Part shown: positions 17,888 through 26,907 of the stretch, piece by piece
Position numbering within the stretch: the first letter of the stretch is position 1
Layout: every line of letters starts with the position of its first letter
From: Sinanaerobacter chloroacetimidivorans
GTDB taxonomy: Bacteria > Bacillota > Clostridia > Peptostreptococcales > Anaerovoracaceae
Direction of reading: 5' to 3'
Assembly: GCF_018128545.1 (NCBI RefSeq)
Contig: NZ_JAGSND010000006.1
Location: forward strand, 174,487 to 238,486
Length of the DNA: 64,000 nucleotides
Program-made: the position numbers and the translations under genes
The notes under the pieces: model-generated
The model's input: the letters and a program-made list of their open reading frames with translations, nothing else
The model's database searches: none
What the model was told of the DNA's origin: nothing

Positions 17888-19300
17888 TTATATTCTTATT
17901 AAGTCTTTAAAGTCTTCCAGGTTAATCTCCTTGCCTGCTCTCTTGTCTTCCAGAGCCTTGACCACCTCTGCATGTCTTTTCTTATCCAGAGGATTGGTTA
18001 CCATAAAAAGAACACTGATTAAACAGCAGACCGTTGTCCCACCGGCAAACAGCCACAGAATACCGTTCAAGGTTTCTTCTGTCTGAACGCCCCCTGCTTG
18101 ATAGCCAATAATACCCAGAATCATACCAACCAGACTGACGGTTACTGCAGATGCAACTTTTTGAGAAACCGTGGCCGCCGAATAGAAAATGCCTTCTTTT
18201 CTGTCGCCGGTTTTCAATTCGTCAACCTCTACACAATCAGGAATCAATGCATATACTACCTGATACAATGCGTTCAAACCTACAACCAGGATTCCACACA
18301 TAATCACCGGGGCAACCACCTTCCCAGGTACGTTGAAAACCAGCGGGAACAGAACCATGCATAAACCCCAAAGCCCGAAAGAAACGGACCAGGAAATCTT
18401 CTTTGACCAATGTATGGACATCCAGTTTACTGGATATACCCACAGCAGTCCAATAATCCACATTAGTGTGTTAACAGTAGCAATTTGTCCTTCGCTTAAG
18501 GCCAGATTATAGGAGTAATAATAAACCATAGTACCGAGGAAAACACATTGTGCCATGATACCAAAGATAAAGCCTCCGGCCACATGAAGGAAAGACCGAT
18601 TTTTCAGCGGTCCTTCTTTAATAAGGTTCCAGCTGATCTTATCTGATACAATTGCTTCTTTATTTTCATAGCCGTCCGTTGCTTTCCAGCCGATAAAAAT
18701 GCTTACGGTACATAGTAAACCGAAAACTGCGAAACATACCGACCATGCGGATTGTGTAGATCCGGTCAACGGCTCCAGCATGCTGGTGAAATACATGACG
18801 CCGCCGCCGAAAATGCAAGCTGCCAAGGCCCATACGATTCTGATGCTGCCAAGCTTGCTTCTTTCGTCGTAATCATCGGTAATTTCTCCGGCCAGTGCGG
18901 TATACGGGATGTCAAGGACGGTCTGAGCTGTATAGAATATAACGGCAACTATGATAAAGTAAGCCTTTGATAAGGTTCCTTCAAAACCAAAATCAGTAAA
19001 TAATAACCAGGTAACGATTCCAAATGGGATCGCAACCCAGAACATGTACGGTCTCCGCCTCCCTTTAACCGGATCCGACTTATCTGAAAGCATACCCACC
19101 ACAGGATCTGTAACTGCATCCCATAAAGTACCGATTGTCATAATCAAACCGGCAAAGGAAGCGGCCAATCCCACTACATCTGTAAAAAAATAGAGTCCGT
19201 ATGTCGTAAACATTGTAAAGGTGAATAAAGTAGCCCACCCTGGTGCGCCATAACCAATCATTGTTTTTTTAGACATTGGTGCACGTTTCGTCTGATACAT
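17888..19300 (-). CDS. GPH-family cation symporter (MFS_2)
   Basis: 470 residues with twelve hydrophobic segments. The motif GTLWDAVTDPVVGMLSDKS at residues 57-75 and GRRRPYMFWVAIPFG just after are characteristic of the glycoside-pentoside-hexuronide:cation symporter family (MelB, XynB/YihO relatives). It would import the pathway substrate with Na+ or H+. It lies between the cyclase and ferredoxin genes in the sigma-54 operon. No sugar-catabolic gene is nearby in the operon, so the substrate may not be a sugar. Confidence 0.85.
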   Translation of the reverse strand: MYQTKRAPMSKKTMIGYGAPGWATLFTFTMFTTYGLYFFTDVVGLAASFAGLIMTIGTLWDAVTDPVVGMLSDKSDPVKGRRRPYMFWVAIPFGIVTWLLFTDFGFEGTLSKAYFIIVAVIFYTAQTVLDIPYTALAGEITDDYDERSKLGSIRIVWALAACIFGGGVMYFTSMLEPLTGSTQSAWSVCFAVFGLLCTVSIFIGWKATDGYENKEAIVSDKISWNLIKEGPLKNRSFLHVAGGFIFGIMAQCVFLGTMVYYYSYNLALSEGQIATVNTLMWIIGLLWVYPVNWMSIHWSKKISWSVSFGLWGLCMVLFPLVFNVPGKVVAPVIMCGILVVGLNALYQVVYALIPDCVEVDELKTGDRKEGIFYSAATVSQKVASAVTVSLVGMILGIIGYQAGGVQTEETLNGILWLFAGGTTVCCLISVLFMVTNPLDKKRHAEVVKALEDKRAGKEINLEDFKDLIRI

Positions 19301-19323
19301 AAAAACCTCCCAAACTTTCCTGA

Positions 19324-19977
19324 TTACTCAAATTGTACTGCAACCGCCCTGACTGGTGATCCATCCACACCAATGAGCTTTAGCGGCAGAAATATAACAA
19401 ATGGATCCTCAAAGTCTATTTCATCAAAATGTGCCAGATTTTCTGCAATGATACCTTCACCCTGTGCATACATATCATGAAGCGGAAATTCGGTGCCGCC
19501 TGTACTGTCCAGATTGATGCAATCGGTAGCTACGGTCATAATTCCCTTTTCTAAAAGGAATTCTCCCACTTCCCCGGATAAAAACGGATGATCAAAAAAT
19601 TCTTCTGTTCCTATTTTTTTGTACCAGTCAAACCGAAAAAGCACAATATCACATTTATTAATTTTTTCTTCATAAGGCAAAACTTCTTCCAGCGTTACCA
19701 TTTCATTCGCCTTTTTATAATTGACATTAATCACCACAGCATTCCCCATAAAGAGCTTCAGATCCATCTTATCGATGGTGCTGCCTTCATTGCGGAAATG
19801 ATAAGGTGCATCAACATGTGAGCCTGACTGTGTCCCTACAATGACTCGGGACAGGTTATAGCCTTCCTTTTCCAGTGTTGTGGCAACAGTAATATTCGGC
19901 TCCGGATCCCCGGGATATACCACAGTCCCATTGGTAAGATTGTGAGTCAGGTCTACTATTTTCTTTATCTTTTGCAT
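19324..19977 (-). CDS. Cyclase-family metal-dependent hydrolase (kynurenine formamidase-like)
   Basis: 217 residues of the PF04199 cyclase family. The metal-binding motif H-x-D-x-P-x-H is intact in GSHVDAPYHF (near residue 57), and IVDLTHNLTNGTVVYPGDPEP is the typical N-terminus. Characterised members hydrolyse N-formylkynurenine, isatin or related amides. Start at 19975-19977, with AGGAGG seven bases upstream. It follows the ureohydrolase by 37 bases and precedes the symporter by 23. Two C-N hydrolases in a row suggest stepwise deamidation or ring opening of a nitrogen compound. Which one is not decidable here. Confidence 0.82.
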   Translation of the reverse strand: MQKIKKIVDLTHNLTNGTVVYPGDPEPNITVATTLEKEGYNLSRVIVGTQSGSHVDAPYHFRNEGSTIDKMDLKLFMGNAVVINVNYKKANEMVTLEEVLPYEEKINKCDIVLFRFDWYKKIGTEEFFDHPFLSGEVGEFLLEKGIMTVATDCINLDSTGGTEFPLHDMYAQGEGIIAENLAHFDEIDFEDPFVIFLPLKLIGVDGSPVRAVAVQFE

Positions 19978-20014
19978 GTGAATACCTCCTGTAGGTTTCT
20001 TCCGACTGTAAGCT

Positions 20015-20965
20015 TTATCGTTTTCCGTCTTTTCTTTGCAGTGCAAGGATTGATATAAATTCATGCATAATGTTTGCCGCCATATAGGCAGTAATACCAG
20101 CCGGGTCAATTGTTGGTAAAACCTCAACAAGATCCATCCCTATAAAATTCAAATTCTTCATTTCACGAACCAGGCATAGAGTTTGATGTCCTGTGAAGCC
20201 TCCGATTTCTATTGTTCCTGTACCAGGAGCACAGGACGGATCCACAAAGTCGATATCAAAGCTCAGAAATACTTTTGCATCCTGCACTCTTTCCCTGATT
20301 CGCTTTCCCGCTTCTGCTATGCCAATCTCATGAAGCTCATTAGCAGTCAAAACCTCAAACCCGAGATCAACCGAACCCTGTACATCCTCCGGCCCATACT
20401 GAGACCCCCTGATTCCAACCTGAATGGAATGTTTTGTGTCAATCAATCCCTCTTCGCAGGCTCTGCGGAATGGTGTCCCGTGTGCGTATTTCTGTCCCCA
20501 ATACTGATCCCAGGTGTCCAGGTGAGAATCAAAATGTACCAATGCAACCGGGCCATGTTTTTTCGCTATGGCTCTAAGCTCGGCTAAGGTAATGGAATGA
20601 TCGCCTCCCATGGCAACAGGCAGAACACCGGCATCCAGCAGCGGTTTTAGGCCCTCCTCAATCTGCTTGTAGGACTCCAAAATATATCCCGGTGTAATAT
20701 CAAGATCACCATAGTCGATGCCTGATAAGTAATCGAAGATATTCACATTCAAATTCATGCTGAAATTGCGCATGAGCGTTGATGATTCACGAATCGCACC
20801 CGGCCCGAATCTGGCTCCGTTTTTATAGCAGCAGCCTGTATCAAAGGGAATTCCCAGGATTGCGAAGTCAACATCTTCCGTTGTCTTAACATGGGGCAGT
20901 CGCATAAAGGTTTTGATTCCTGCAAATCTTGGTGCTGCAGATGCACTTGGTGGTTGATATTTCAT
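20015..20965 (-). CDS. Ureohydrolase, agmatinase/guanidino-acid hydrolase family
   Basis: 316 residues. It has the full dimanganese site of the arginase/agmatinase superfamily: GGDHSITL, HFDSHLDTWD and SFDIDFVDPSCAPG. The fold usually releases urea from a guanidino compound (agmatine, guanidinobutyrate, guanidinopropionate). HGTPFRRA and GTIEIGGFTGHQ vary from classical SpeB, so the substrate need not be agmatine. It is the first gene after the -24/-12 promoter, with an AAGGAGG site. The head position suggests it acts early in the pathway. Confidence 0.85.
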   Translation of the reverse strand: MKYQPPSASAAPRFAGIKTFMRLPHVKTTEDVDFAILGIPFDTGCCYKNGARFGPGAIRESSTLMRNFSMNLNVNIFDYLSGIDYGDLDITPGYILESYKQIEEGLKPLLDAGVLPVAMGGDHSITLAELRAIAKKHGPVALVHFDSHLDTWDQYWGQKYAHGTPFRRACEEGLIDTKHSIQVGIRGSQYGPEDVQGSVDLGFEVLTANELHEIGIAEAGKRIRERVQDAKVFLSFDIDFVDPSCAPGTGTIEIGGFTGHQTLCLVREMKNLNFIGMDLVEVLPTIDPAGITAYMAANIMHEFISILALQRKDGKR

Positions 20966-21005
20966 GTTGTCCTCCTTAAGTTATAGTGCGCGCATTTATT
21001 CATTG

Positions 21006-21022
21006 AGCAATTTTTATGCCAA
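21006..21022 (-). promoter_or_regulatory. Sigma-54 (-24/-12) promoter
   Basis: TTGGCATAAAAATTGCT on the minus strand. The GG and GC doublets have the exact spacing required by sigma-54 RNA polymerase (consensus TGGCAC-N5-TTGC). It lies about 40 bases before the ureohydrolase start and just downstream of a gene for a sigma-54 activator, with enhancer-like palindromes further upstream. Confidence 0.85.
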
Positions 21023-21072
21023 GATTCAAACTACCGTTTTTCAACATGCCGGGAAATGCATACAAAAAGAAA

Positions 21073-21176
21073 GTATTCATTTGTGAATACCTTCTTTCCT
21101 GTTTTCTTAATTTTCAGATATTTAGAAGTCAAAAGCCCGCGTATTCACGATTGAATACTTATTCTTATATGAATAC
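21073..21176. promoter_or_regulatory. Three enhancer (UAS) palindromes for the sigma-54 activator
   Basis: GTATTCA-N4-TGAATAC occurs perfectly at 21073-21090 and again at 21141-21158. A third copy with two mismatches in one arm follows directly at 21159-21176. They lie about 60 to 150 bases upstream of the -24/-12 promoter, the usual range for enhancer sites. They also lie immediately downstream of the activator's stop codon, so this activator is the obvious binding partner. Confidence 0.8.
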
Positions 21177-21185
21177 CCTGATTTC

Positions 21186-22601
21186 CTATTTCATATATTT
21201 CCGAATCTTCCGGACCGCCGTAGGCTGACTGATTTGCAGAGCTTTTGCAACACCTACGGATGTTCCGCATCTGTTATAGGCCTCCTTAATCAAAGCCCCT
21301 TCCAGATCCTCAAGGGCTTGCATTAAATTTCCGCACCCGGGAGGTGCTTCCCCTCTCTTGTCCGAACATAAAATCACCTGAGGCAATGCTTCTTTTGTAA
21401 TTTTATTTCCCTCCGAAGTAAGCATGACGCGTTCCAGAATATTTTCCAGTTCTCTCACGTTTCCGGGCCAGTTATATTCCAGTAATTTATCCATGGTTTG
21501 CGGATGAAGGCTTTTTTCCAAGCTGTATTTCTTGTTGAATTTATCAATGAAGTAAGAAACCAGCGGTATGATATCCTCTTTCCTGTCCTTTAAAGGAGGA
21601 ATATGGATCGTGATCACGTTGAGACGATAATATAAATCCTGTCTGAATTTATTTTGGGCCGTCAGTTCCTCCATATCTCTGTTGGAGGCTGCTATCAGCC
21701 GGAAGTCCACCTTTATTTCCCTGGTTCCACCGACTCTGGTAATGGTTTTATCCTGTATGACCTTTAAAATTTTAGCCTGAAGGTTCAGAGGAATTTCAGA
21801 AATTTCATCAAGCATCAGAGTTCCGCCCTGAGCCAGCTCAATCAAACCGATCTTACCATCCTGTCCTGCTCCGGTAAAAGAACCCTTCTCATAGCCGAAA
21901 AGCTCCGATTCCAATAAATTGTCGGGAATCGCCGCACAATTGATCTCGATAAAGGGACCTGTACTCCGGTTGCTTTTATTGTGTACAAACCTTGAAAACA
22001 TTGTTTTACCCACCCCAGAAGGGCCTAAAAATAATACATTAGCATCAAATTTTGCAATTTTATTGATGGTTCTGATCACTTCCCGTATACTTTCAGAGTT
22101 GCCTACTATGCCTTCTATGGTGACAATCTTGCTTCTCAATTCCTCGATCTCTGCCGTGTATTTTTCCATTTTACTTTCCAATGCGGAATATTGCTCCTGC
22201 AGGTTCAGATAATCCGTCAGATCCCGTGTAAAGCTTACCACTTTTTCAATTTTACCCTGTTGATTCCGAACCGGAGTGGCAGTTACGATCAATTCCCGAC
22301 CAAGGCTGTTCTTCTGCCTCATAGTCACCTTTTGATCTGATTCCAACACCTTTGCAATAATGGAAGGCTTGAAAACACCTTTTTTCTCCATTTCAAAAAC
22401 TGTCTTTCCAAGAATGTAGTCTTCTCCGATACCATAAACGGACGCAAAGCTTTTACTGACTTTCAGAATTTTTCCTGTCCCATCGGTTATGAGAATATCA
22501 TCATGGATGGCATCCAGGATTGTATCGATTTCCCTTGCGAACTCCTCCTGATTCTTTCTTTTCAATTTTCTTCTGCCTATTTTCTTCCCTATCTGTTTCA
22601 T
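21186..22601 (-). CDS. Sigma-54-dependent transcriptional activator (PAS-AAA+-HTH)
   Basis: 471 residues: a PAS sensor (about 25-130), a short coiled coil (135-165), an AAA+ domain (about 168-395) with Walker A GPSGVGKT, the sigma-54 contact loop in the GSFTGA form, and Walker B TLMLDEIS, then a C-terminal helix-turn-helix (SVGVAKALQISQPTAVRKI). There is no receiver domain, so a small ligand or redox signal probably reaches the PAS domain directly. It lies just upstream of three matching palindromes and the -24/-12 promoter, and so should switch on the ureohydrolase-to-AOR operon. Confidence 0.9.
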   Translation of the reverse strand: MKQIGKKIGRRKLKRKNQEEFAREIDTILDAIHDDILITDGTGKILKVSKSFASVYGIGEDYILGKTVFEMEKKGVFKPSIIAKVLESDQKVTMRQKNSLGRELIVTATPVRNQQGKIEKVVSFTRDLTDYLNLQEQYSALESKMEKYTAEIEELRSKIVTIEGIVGNSESIREVIRTINKIAKFDANVLFLGPSGVGKTMFSRFVHNKSNRSTGPFIEINCAAIPDNLLESELFGYEKGSFTGAGQDGKIGLIELAQGGTLMLDEISEIPLNLQAKILKVIQDKTITRVGGTREIKVDFRLIAASNRDMEELTAQNKFRQDLYYRLNVITIHIPPLKDRKEDIIPLVSYFIDKFNKKYSLEKSLHPQTMDKLLEYNWPGNVRELENILERVMLTSEGNKITKEALPQVILCSDKRGEAPPGCGNLMQALEDLEGALIKEAYNRCGTSVGVAKALQISQPTAVRKIRKYMK

Positions 22602-22780
22602 ATGGCATCCCCCGGATTCTTCAAGAGTTGGAATTTCCCTTATTATATACTACCTTCCCCGGATACGGGAACCATTTTTTGTTGTTCCGGATTTTTTAAT
22701 TGTTTCCAAATACATTGACCTCTCTACATATTGTTTGATATGATTTGCATAACGAATTTAAAAAAGGAGATGACCAAACG

Positions 22781-23197
22781 ATGAAATCCTATCGAAAAGT
22801 ACTGCATTTTCACCTGCCTGCACGAAGAGGTCTTGTAAATATAACGGATGAGGTTCAGAGTGCCGTCACTGAAAGCGGGATTCAAGAGGGTCTGGTTCTG
22901 GTTAACGCCATGAATATTACCGCCAGTGTCTTTATTAACGATGACGAGAGCGGTTTACATCATGATTATGAAGTATGGCTGGAAAAGCTGGCGCCGGAGA
23001 AGCCCTACCAGCAATACCATCATAACGGCTACGAGGATAACGCCGACGCCCATCTCAAGCGTACCATTATGGGAAGAGAAAGTGTTGTAGCCATTACCAA
23101 AGGCAAGCTTGATTTTGGCACCTGGGAACAAATCTTTTATTACGAACTGGATGGAAAGCGTGATAAAAGAGTGCTGATTAAAATTATCGGTGAGTAA
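22781..23197 (+). CDS. yjbQ: YjbQ family protein (UPF0047, secondary thiamine-phosphate synthase-like)
   Basis: 138 residues, the usual size. Typical landmarks are [11 protein letters not shown] near the N-terminus, [36 protein letters not shown], and [16 protein letters not shown] at the end, including the conserved His cluster. Some family members have weak thiamine-phosphate synthase activity, but the physiological role is unsettled. The ATG at 22781 has AAGGAGA upstream. It stands alone on the plus strand. Confidence 0.88.
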   Translation: MKSYRKVLHFHLPARRGLVNITDEVQSAVTESGIQEGLVLVNAMNITASVFINDDESGLHHDYEVWLEKLAPEKPYQQYHHNGYEDNADAHLKRTIMGRESVVAITKGKLDFGTWEQIFYYELDGKRDKRVLIKIIGE

Positions 23198-23302
23198 ACA
23201 GAAATAAACCGGCAGGTGTTTTTTTAGAAAAACCCTCCACTATAACACCAGCCTTCTATCGGATGCTAAAATGACGAAAAAAATAGGAGGTAATCCGATC
23301 GA

Positions 23303-24064
23303 ATGAATACTTATAAAACGACGGAAATTGCTCATTCCAACGGTATCCATCCCAATACGGTACGGCTCTATGAAGAACTCGCACTGATACCGAAACCAGA
23401 ACGTAAACCAAACGGCTATCGCATTTTCACTGATCTTCATATGGATCAGACCAAACTGGTAAGAATCGCCCTGCAAGTTGAGGTTCTGCAAAATGGTTTA
23501 CGGAAAATGGCAATTGCTATTATTAAGACCTCTGCTGCAGGAGATTTTGACAAAGCAATCCAACTGACAAAAATCTATTTACAGCAGATCAAAAGAGAAC
23601 AAGGAAATGCGGAAGAGGCCATCGATATTGCAAGGCAGTTGCTATCAGGCAACGGGAAGGATATAAACGGCGCAGTCCTTACCAGAAAGGAAACAGCCGG
23701 ACGCCTTCAAATCTCTATGGATACCTTGAGAAATTGGGAAATGAATGGACTGCTGACAGTCAGGCGAAAGCAAAACGGCTATCGGGTATATACGGACGAA
23801 GACCTTCGGCGACTTACAATCATACGCTCCTTACGATGTGCGAATTATTCCCTTTCAGCAATTTTAAGGATGCTCAGCATGCTCTCCGACAACCCCCAGG
23901 CCGATATACGGAAAGCCCTTGATACCCCGAAAGAAGATGAAGACATCATCTCCGTATGTGACAAATTAATAACTTCCCTGCAAAAGGTTGAAAAGAATGC
24001 CAATGACATGTTAGCTCTTTTAAGGAAAATGAAAAAACACTATGACGCAAACCCTACACTTTAA
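23303..24064 (+). CDS. Regulator with two MerR-type DNA-binding domains
   Basis: 253 residues containing two MerR helix-turn-helix units. The first is at residues 5-45 (TTEIAHSNGIHPNTVRLYEELALI ... NGYRIFTD). The second is at about 133-175 (TRKETAGRLQISMDTLRNWEMNGLL ... NGYRVYTDEDLRRL). A helical stretch links them and another follows the second. Ordinary MerR proteins have one such domain and work as dimers. It starts after AGGAGG and is followed by a terminator and then an ABC exporter operon, which it may control. No metal-binding cysteines are visible. Confidence 0.8.
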   Translation: MNTYKTTEIAHSNGIHPNTVRLYEELALIPKPERKPNGYRIFTDLHMDQTKLVRIALQVEVLQNGLRKMAIAIIKTSAAGDFDKAIQLTKIYLQQIKREQGNAEEAIDIARQLLSGNGKDINGAVLTRKETAGRLQISMDTLRNWEMNGLLTVRRKQNGYRVYTDEDLRRLTIIRSLRCANYSLSAILRMLSMLSDNPQADIRKALDTPKEDEDIISVCDKLITSLQKVEKNANDMLALLRKMKKHYDANPTL

Positions 24065-24098
24065 CACCAGACTTGATTCTGGTGTTATTCTTTTTTTA
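24062..24098 (+). terminator. Intrinsic terminator or attenuator between merR and ABC genes
   Basis: Inverted repeat AACACCAG / CTGGTGTT with an 8-base loop, then a short spacer and a run of T. The sequence TAACACCAG also occurs upstream of the MerR gene near 23244, so the arm may double as part of a regulator site. Confidence 0.65.
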
Positions 24099-24126
24099 CA
24101 AAAAAAGAATAGGAGGATTTTTCAAC

Positions 24127-24861
24127 GTGGAGACAACGATAAAGGTAAATCAATTGAGTAAGTCTTATGGTACCGTTGCAGCAATCCGAAATGTGGGTTT
24201 TTCCATTTGCCGCGGTGAAGTATTTGGTCTGCTTGGAGCCAACGGTGCAGGAAAAAGCACCACCATTGAGTGCATATTAGGTACAAAAAAACAGGACAGG
24301 GGGACCGTATCAATTTTAGGGCTGAACCCGCAAAGGGACCGCAAAAAGCTTTTTGAGAATGTCGGAGTTCAGTTTCAGGAGGCCAATTACCAAGACAAAA
24401 TAACGGTATCTGAGCTTTGTGAGGTTACGCAGTCCCTTTACAAAACCTCTCTGAGTTATCACGATTTGTTAAAACAGTTCGGCCTTTCGGATAAATTAAA
24501 AAGCCCGGTATGCGAACTTTCGGGAGGACAAAGGCAACGTCTGTTTATTGTCCTTGCACTCATTCCTGACCCCGAAGTCGTATTTCTAGACGAACTGACT
24601 ACGGGACTGGATGCAAAAGCCAGGCGTGATGTCTGGAAATGCCTCTCTGAATTAAAGGAAAAAGGGTTAACGATTCTCTTGACCTCTCATTTTATGGACG
24701 AAGTGGAGGCTCTGTGTGACAAAATCATGATTCTAAAAAACGGCAACAGCATCTTTTACGGAACCGTGCAGAATGCTGTTGCCTCAAGCCCTTATGAAAA
24801 ATTTGAGGATGCCTATCTTTGGTTTACACAAGAGGAGGAAGAAGAAAATGCAAGCATTTAA
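24127..24861 (+). CDS. ABC-2 type exporter ATP-binding protein
   Basis: 244 residues with Walker A GANGAGKST, Q-loop FQEANYQD, signature LSGGQRQR and Walker B VVFLDELTTGLD, as in drug, antibiotic and lipid exporters of the CcmA/DrrA class. The start is a GTG at 24127 with AGGAGG ten bases upstream. The longer open frame begins inside the upstream terminator and is not used. The stop overlaps the permease start by 14 bases. With the permease it forms an export system, probably under the double-MerR regulator. Confidence 0.88.
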   Translation: METTIKVNQLSKSYGTVAAIRNVGFSICRGEVFGLLGANGAGKSTTIECILGTKKQDRGTVSILGLNPQRDRKKLFENVGVQFQEANYQDKITVSELCEVTQSLYKTSLSYHDLLKQFGLSDKLKSPVCELSGGQRQRLFIVLALIPDPEVVFLDELTTGLDAKARRDVWKCLSELKEKGLTILLTSHFMDEVEALCDKIMILKNGNSIFYGTVQNAVASSPYEKFEDAYLWFTQEEEEENASI

Positions 24862-25591
24862 AACCCTGCTTAAAACAGAATTCAAGCTATCTTTACGCGG
24901 GATGGACATGTTTATCTTTGCAATCTGTATGCCGGTTGTGGTAGTAATCATTTTAGGGGCTGTTTTCGGAAATAAGCCCGCTTTTGATGGCGCCGGTTAT
25001 TCTTTTCTGGCGCAATCCTTTGGAGCCGTGGCGGCCATTGCCATTTGTGCCGGTGGAGTCATGGGACTTCCCTTAGTCATATCCGATTATCGGAACAGGA
25101 AAATCTTAAAGCGGTTCAAGGTAACACCAACCAGCCCAGCCTTTATTTTGGCGGTTCAAGTTGTGATCTACGCACTTTATGCTGTCATTTCACTTCTTCT
25201 GGTTTACACGGTGGCATCGGTTTTCTTCGGATACCAATTGCAGGGCTCGTGGCTGCACTTTTTAGGCGCATTCTTGCTGGTGATGTTATCCATGTTCAGC
25301 ATAGGACTCCTGGTGGGCGGATTAGCGCCGAATATGAAAACAGCAAGCGTTATGGCCAGCCTGCTGTACTTTCCTATGCTTATTTTTTCCGGTGCCACCC
25401 TGCCTTATGAGGTCATGCCTCCGGCGCTTCAAAATACAGCCGATATAATGCCGCTGACTCAGGGGATCAAACTGATGAAAGCCGCTTCTTTAGGTTTACC
25501 CCTCGATAAGGTCTTGCTTCCCGTTATCGTGATGATTACCATTACGGTGATCTGTACCGGTGTTTCCATTCGTTTTTTCAAGTGGGAGTAA
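24848..25591 (+). CDS. ABC-2 type exporter permease
   Basis: 247 residues with six hydrophobic segments and the ABC-2 membrane family pattern: an N-terminal helix after MQAFKTLLKTEFKLSLRG, the RILKRFKVTPTSP-like coupling region (here NRKILKRFKVTPTSPAF), and FSGATLPYEVMPPALQ near the end. The ATG at 24848 lies within the last codons of the ATPase gene, directly after GAGGAGG. The substrate is unknown. Confidence 0.87.
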   Translation: MQAFKTLLKTEFKLSLRGMDMFIFAICMPVVVVIILGAVFGNKPAFDGAGYSFLAQSFGAVAAIAICAGGVMGLPLVISDYRNRKILKRFKVTPTSPAFILAVQVVIYALYAVISLLLVYTVASVFFGYQLQGSWLHFLGAFLLVMLSMFSIGLLVGGLAPNMKTASVMASLLYFPMLIFSGATLPYEVMPPALQNTADIMPLTQGIKLMKAASLGLPLDKVLLPVIVMITITVICTGVSIRFFKWE

Positions 25592-25644
25592 TCATTTGCT
25601 GATAGCCTGTTTCATTGAAAAAATATCCTGACACACCAAAAAGA

Positions 25645-25680
25645 AAGAGCCTCTACCTTAGGGTTTTGGCTCTTTTAAAA
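25645..25680 (+). terminator. Intrinsic terminator after the ABC exporter operon
   Basis: AAAGAGCC and GGCTCTTT arms around a 12-base loop, followed by TAAAAAG on the plus strand and a T-rich flank on the other. The stem is symmetrical enough to work for the convergent gene at 25717 as well. Confidence 0.65.
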
Positions 25681-25716
25681 AGTTAAATTCATTCAATGGA
25701 TATAATGTTGATAGTA

Positions 25717-26337
25717 CTAAAATTTTTCTTTAATTTTTTCATCAGTAATCTCGGCTTTAACTTTTTCTTTAATTTTTTCTTTATCTAGTTCAGGCAAATT
25801 ATTTGTTTCAAGATATTCTGCCACCTTTATACTGGTTAAATGAGCAGGGCTTTCTTTTCTGATCTTATAATCATTCCAATATTCATCCTCCGTCATACCT
25901 GCCGCTTCAATTACTGCCTTAGAATAAGCTTTTCCATCGGGTGTAGATTCTACTAAGGCTCTTTGCTTTTCAGTAAACTCAATTATTTCTTTTTCGGTAG
26001 GATAAATATTGTGTTCTTCTGCAAACTGTTTCTCATATGCCTGTACTTTCATTGAGTCCCAGGCATCCTCCAACGGGTTATCTGATCCTGCAAGTTCAAA
26101 AAGCTTTGCTCTTACTTCAAGATCTTTTGCTTCAATTTCCTCCCCTAATATGGTGCCTACGATTCGATCAGGACTTTCACTACTATCTAATGTTCTTTCA
26201 TTACTAGATAAAATATCTCTTAATGCCGAACCTATCCACGCCCCTGCTGAAGATGGATCTTTCTGGCTTGCGTTTACTGCTACTATACCGAATAGTAAAA
26301 TTACTACAAGAGTTAAAGAAATGGCTATCTTTCTCAT
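25717..26337 (-). CDS. Exported SurA/PrsA N-domain-like protein lacking a PPIase domain
   Basis: 206 residues. An N-terminal hydrophobic signal segment (residues 5-24) is followed by a helical, Glu/Lys-rich region. The part IVGTILGEEIEAKDLEVRAKLFE, with later helices ending in a repeated KEKIKEKVKAE tail, resembles the N-terminal chaperone domain of SurA/PrsA-type foldases. No parvulin or other prolyl-isomerase domain follows. A good RBS (GGAGG) precedes the start. Function unknown. It could assist export or folding of the neighbouring secreted protein. Confidence 0.55.
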   Translation of the reverse strand: MRKIAISLTLVVILLFGIVAVNASQKDPSSAGAWIGSALRDILSSNERTLDSSESPDRIVGTILGEEIEAKDLEVRAKLFELAGSDNPLEDAWDSMKVQAYEKQFAEEHNIYPTEKEIIEFTEKQRALVESTPDGKAYSKAVIEAAGMTEDEYWNDYKIRKESPAHLTSIKVAEYLETNNLPELDKEKIKEKVKAEITDEKIKEKF

Positions 26338-26400
26338 ATTTATTTATAAGTACCTTTTGATACTTATTTCCTCCTTTCATATATACAAATCATATTATGA

Positions 26401-26907
26401 CTAACGGTTTATCGTTGCTGTAACAGTACCACTATTATTAAACAAATATATAGCATTAGTGTTTATGTATGTCACCGGTACTTGTATCGTTGCAGAACTA
26501 TTAAATACTCTAAGTGAATGCCATTTACGAGACTCATATATATATGTACTTGGATCATGTATTATATCTTGCCAAGGCAGCGAAGATAGTGATCTCGAAG
26601 AATAAGAGCTTCCATCTGCTTTTTCTTTAAGTGTACCAGTTGCAGACCCATTACCAGCAGCAGCTGTTGCTTTCGGAGTCATTGAAACAACGACATACGC
26701 ATCATCTAAACGACTTGATGTTGATGATATACTTGTGTAATATACAGTAAGAGAAAGATCTATTCCCCATGATACAACTATTCCAAGTTCTGGGACTGAT
26801 CCATATGGCGCAAAATAACCGGTAACTTTTTTTGATGCAGCGGATGAAAAACACGTTTGAGACGAAATAATCAATAGTGCTATTATTATAATCGATACTT
26901 TTTTCAT
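26401..26907 (-). CDS. Secreted protein of unknown function
   Basis: 168 residues. A classic signal peptide (MKK, hydrophobic core, probable cleavage near SSAA-S at 24-25) is followed by a Ser/Thr/Tyr-rich, largely beta-like mature region with no cysteine after the signal. TTGGAGG lies seven bases before the start. The family is not recognised. It is upstream of the SurA-like gene in the same direction with a 63-base gap, so the two may be cotranscribed. Confidence 0.6.
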   Translation of the reverse strand: MKKVSIIIIALLIISSQTCFSSAASKKVTGYFAPYGSVPELGIVVSWGIDLSLTVYYTSISSTSSRLDDAYVVVSMTPKATAAAGNGSATGTLKEKADGSSYSSRSLSSLPWQDIIHDPSTYIYESRKWHSLRVFNSSATIQVPVTYINTNAIYLFNNSGTVTATINR

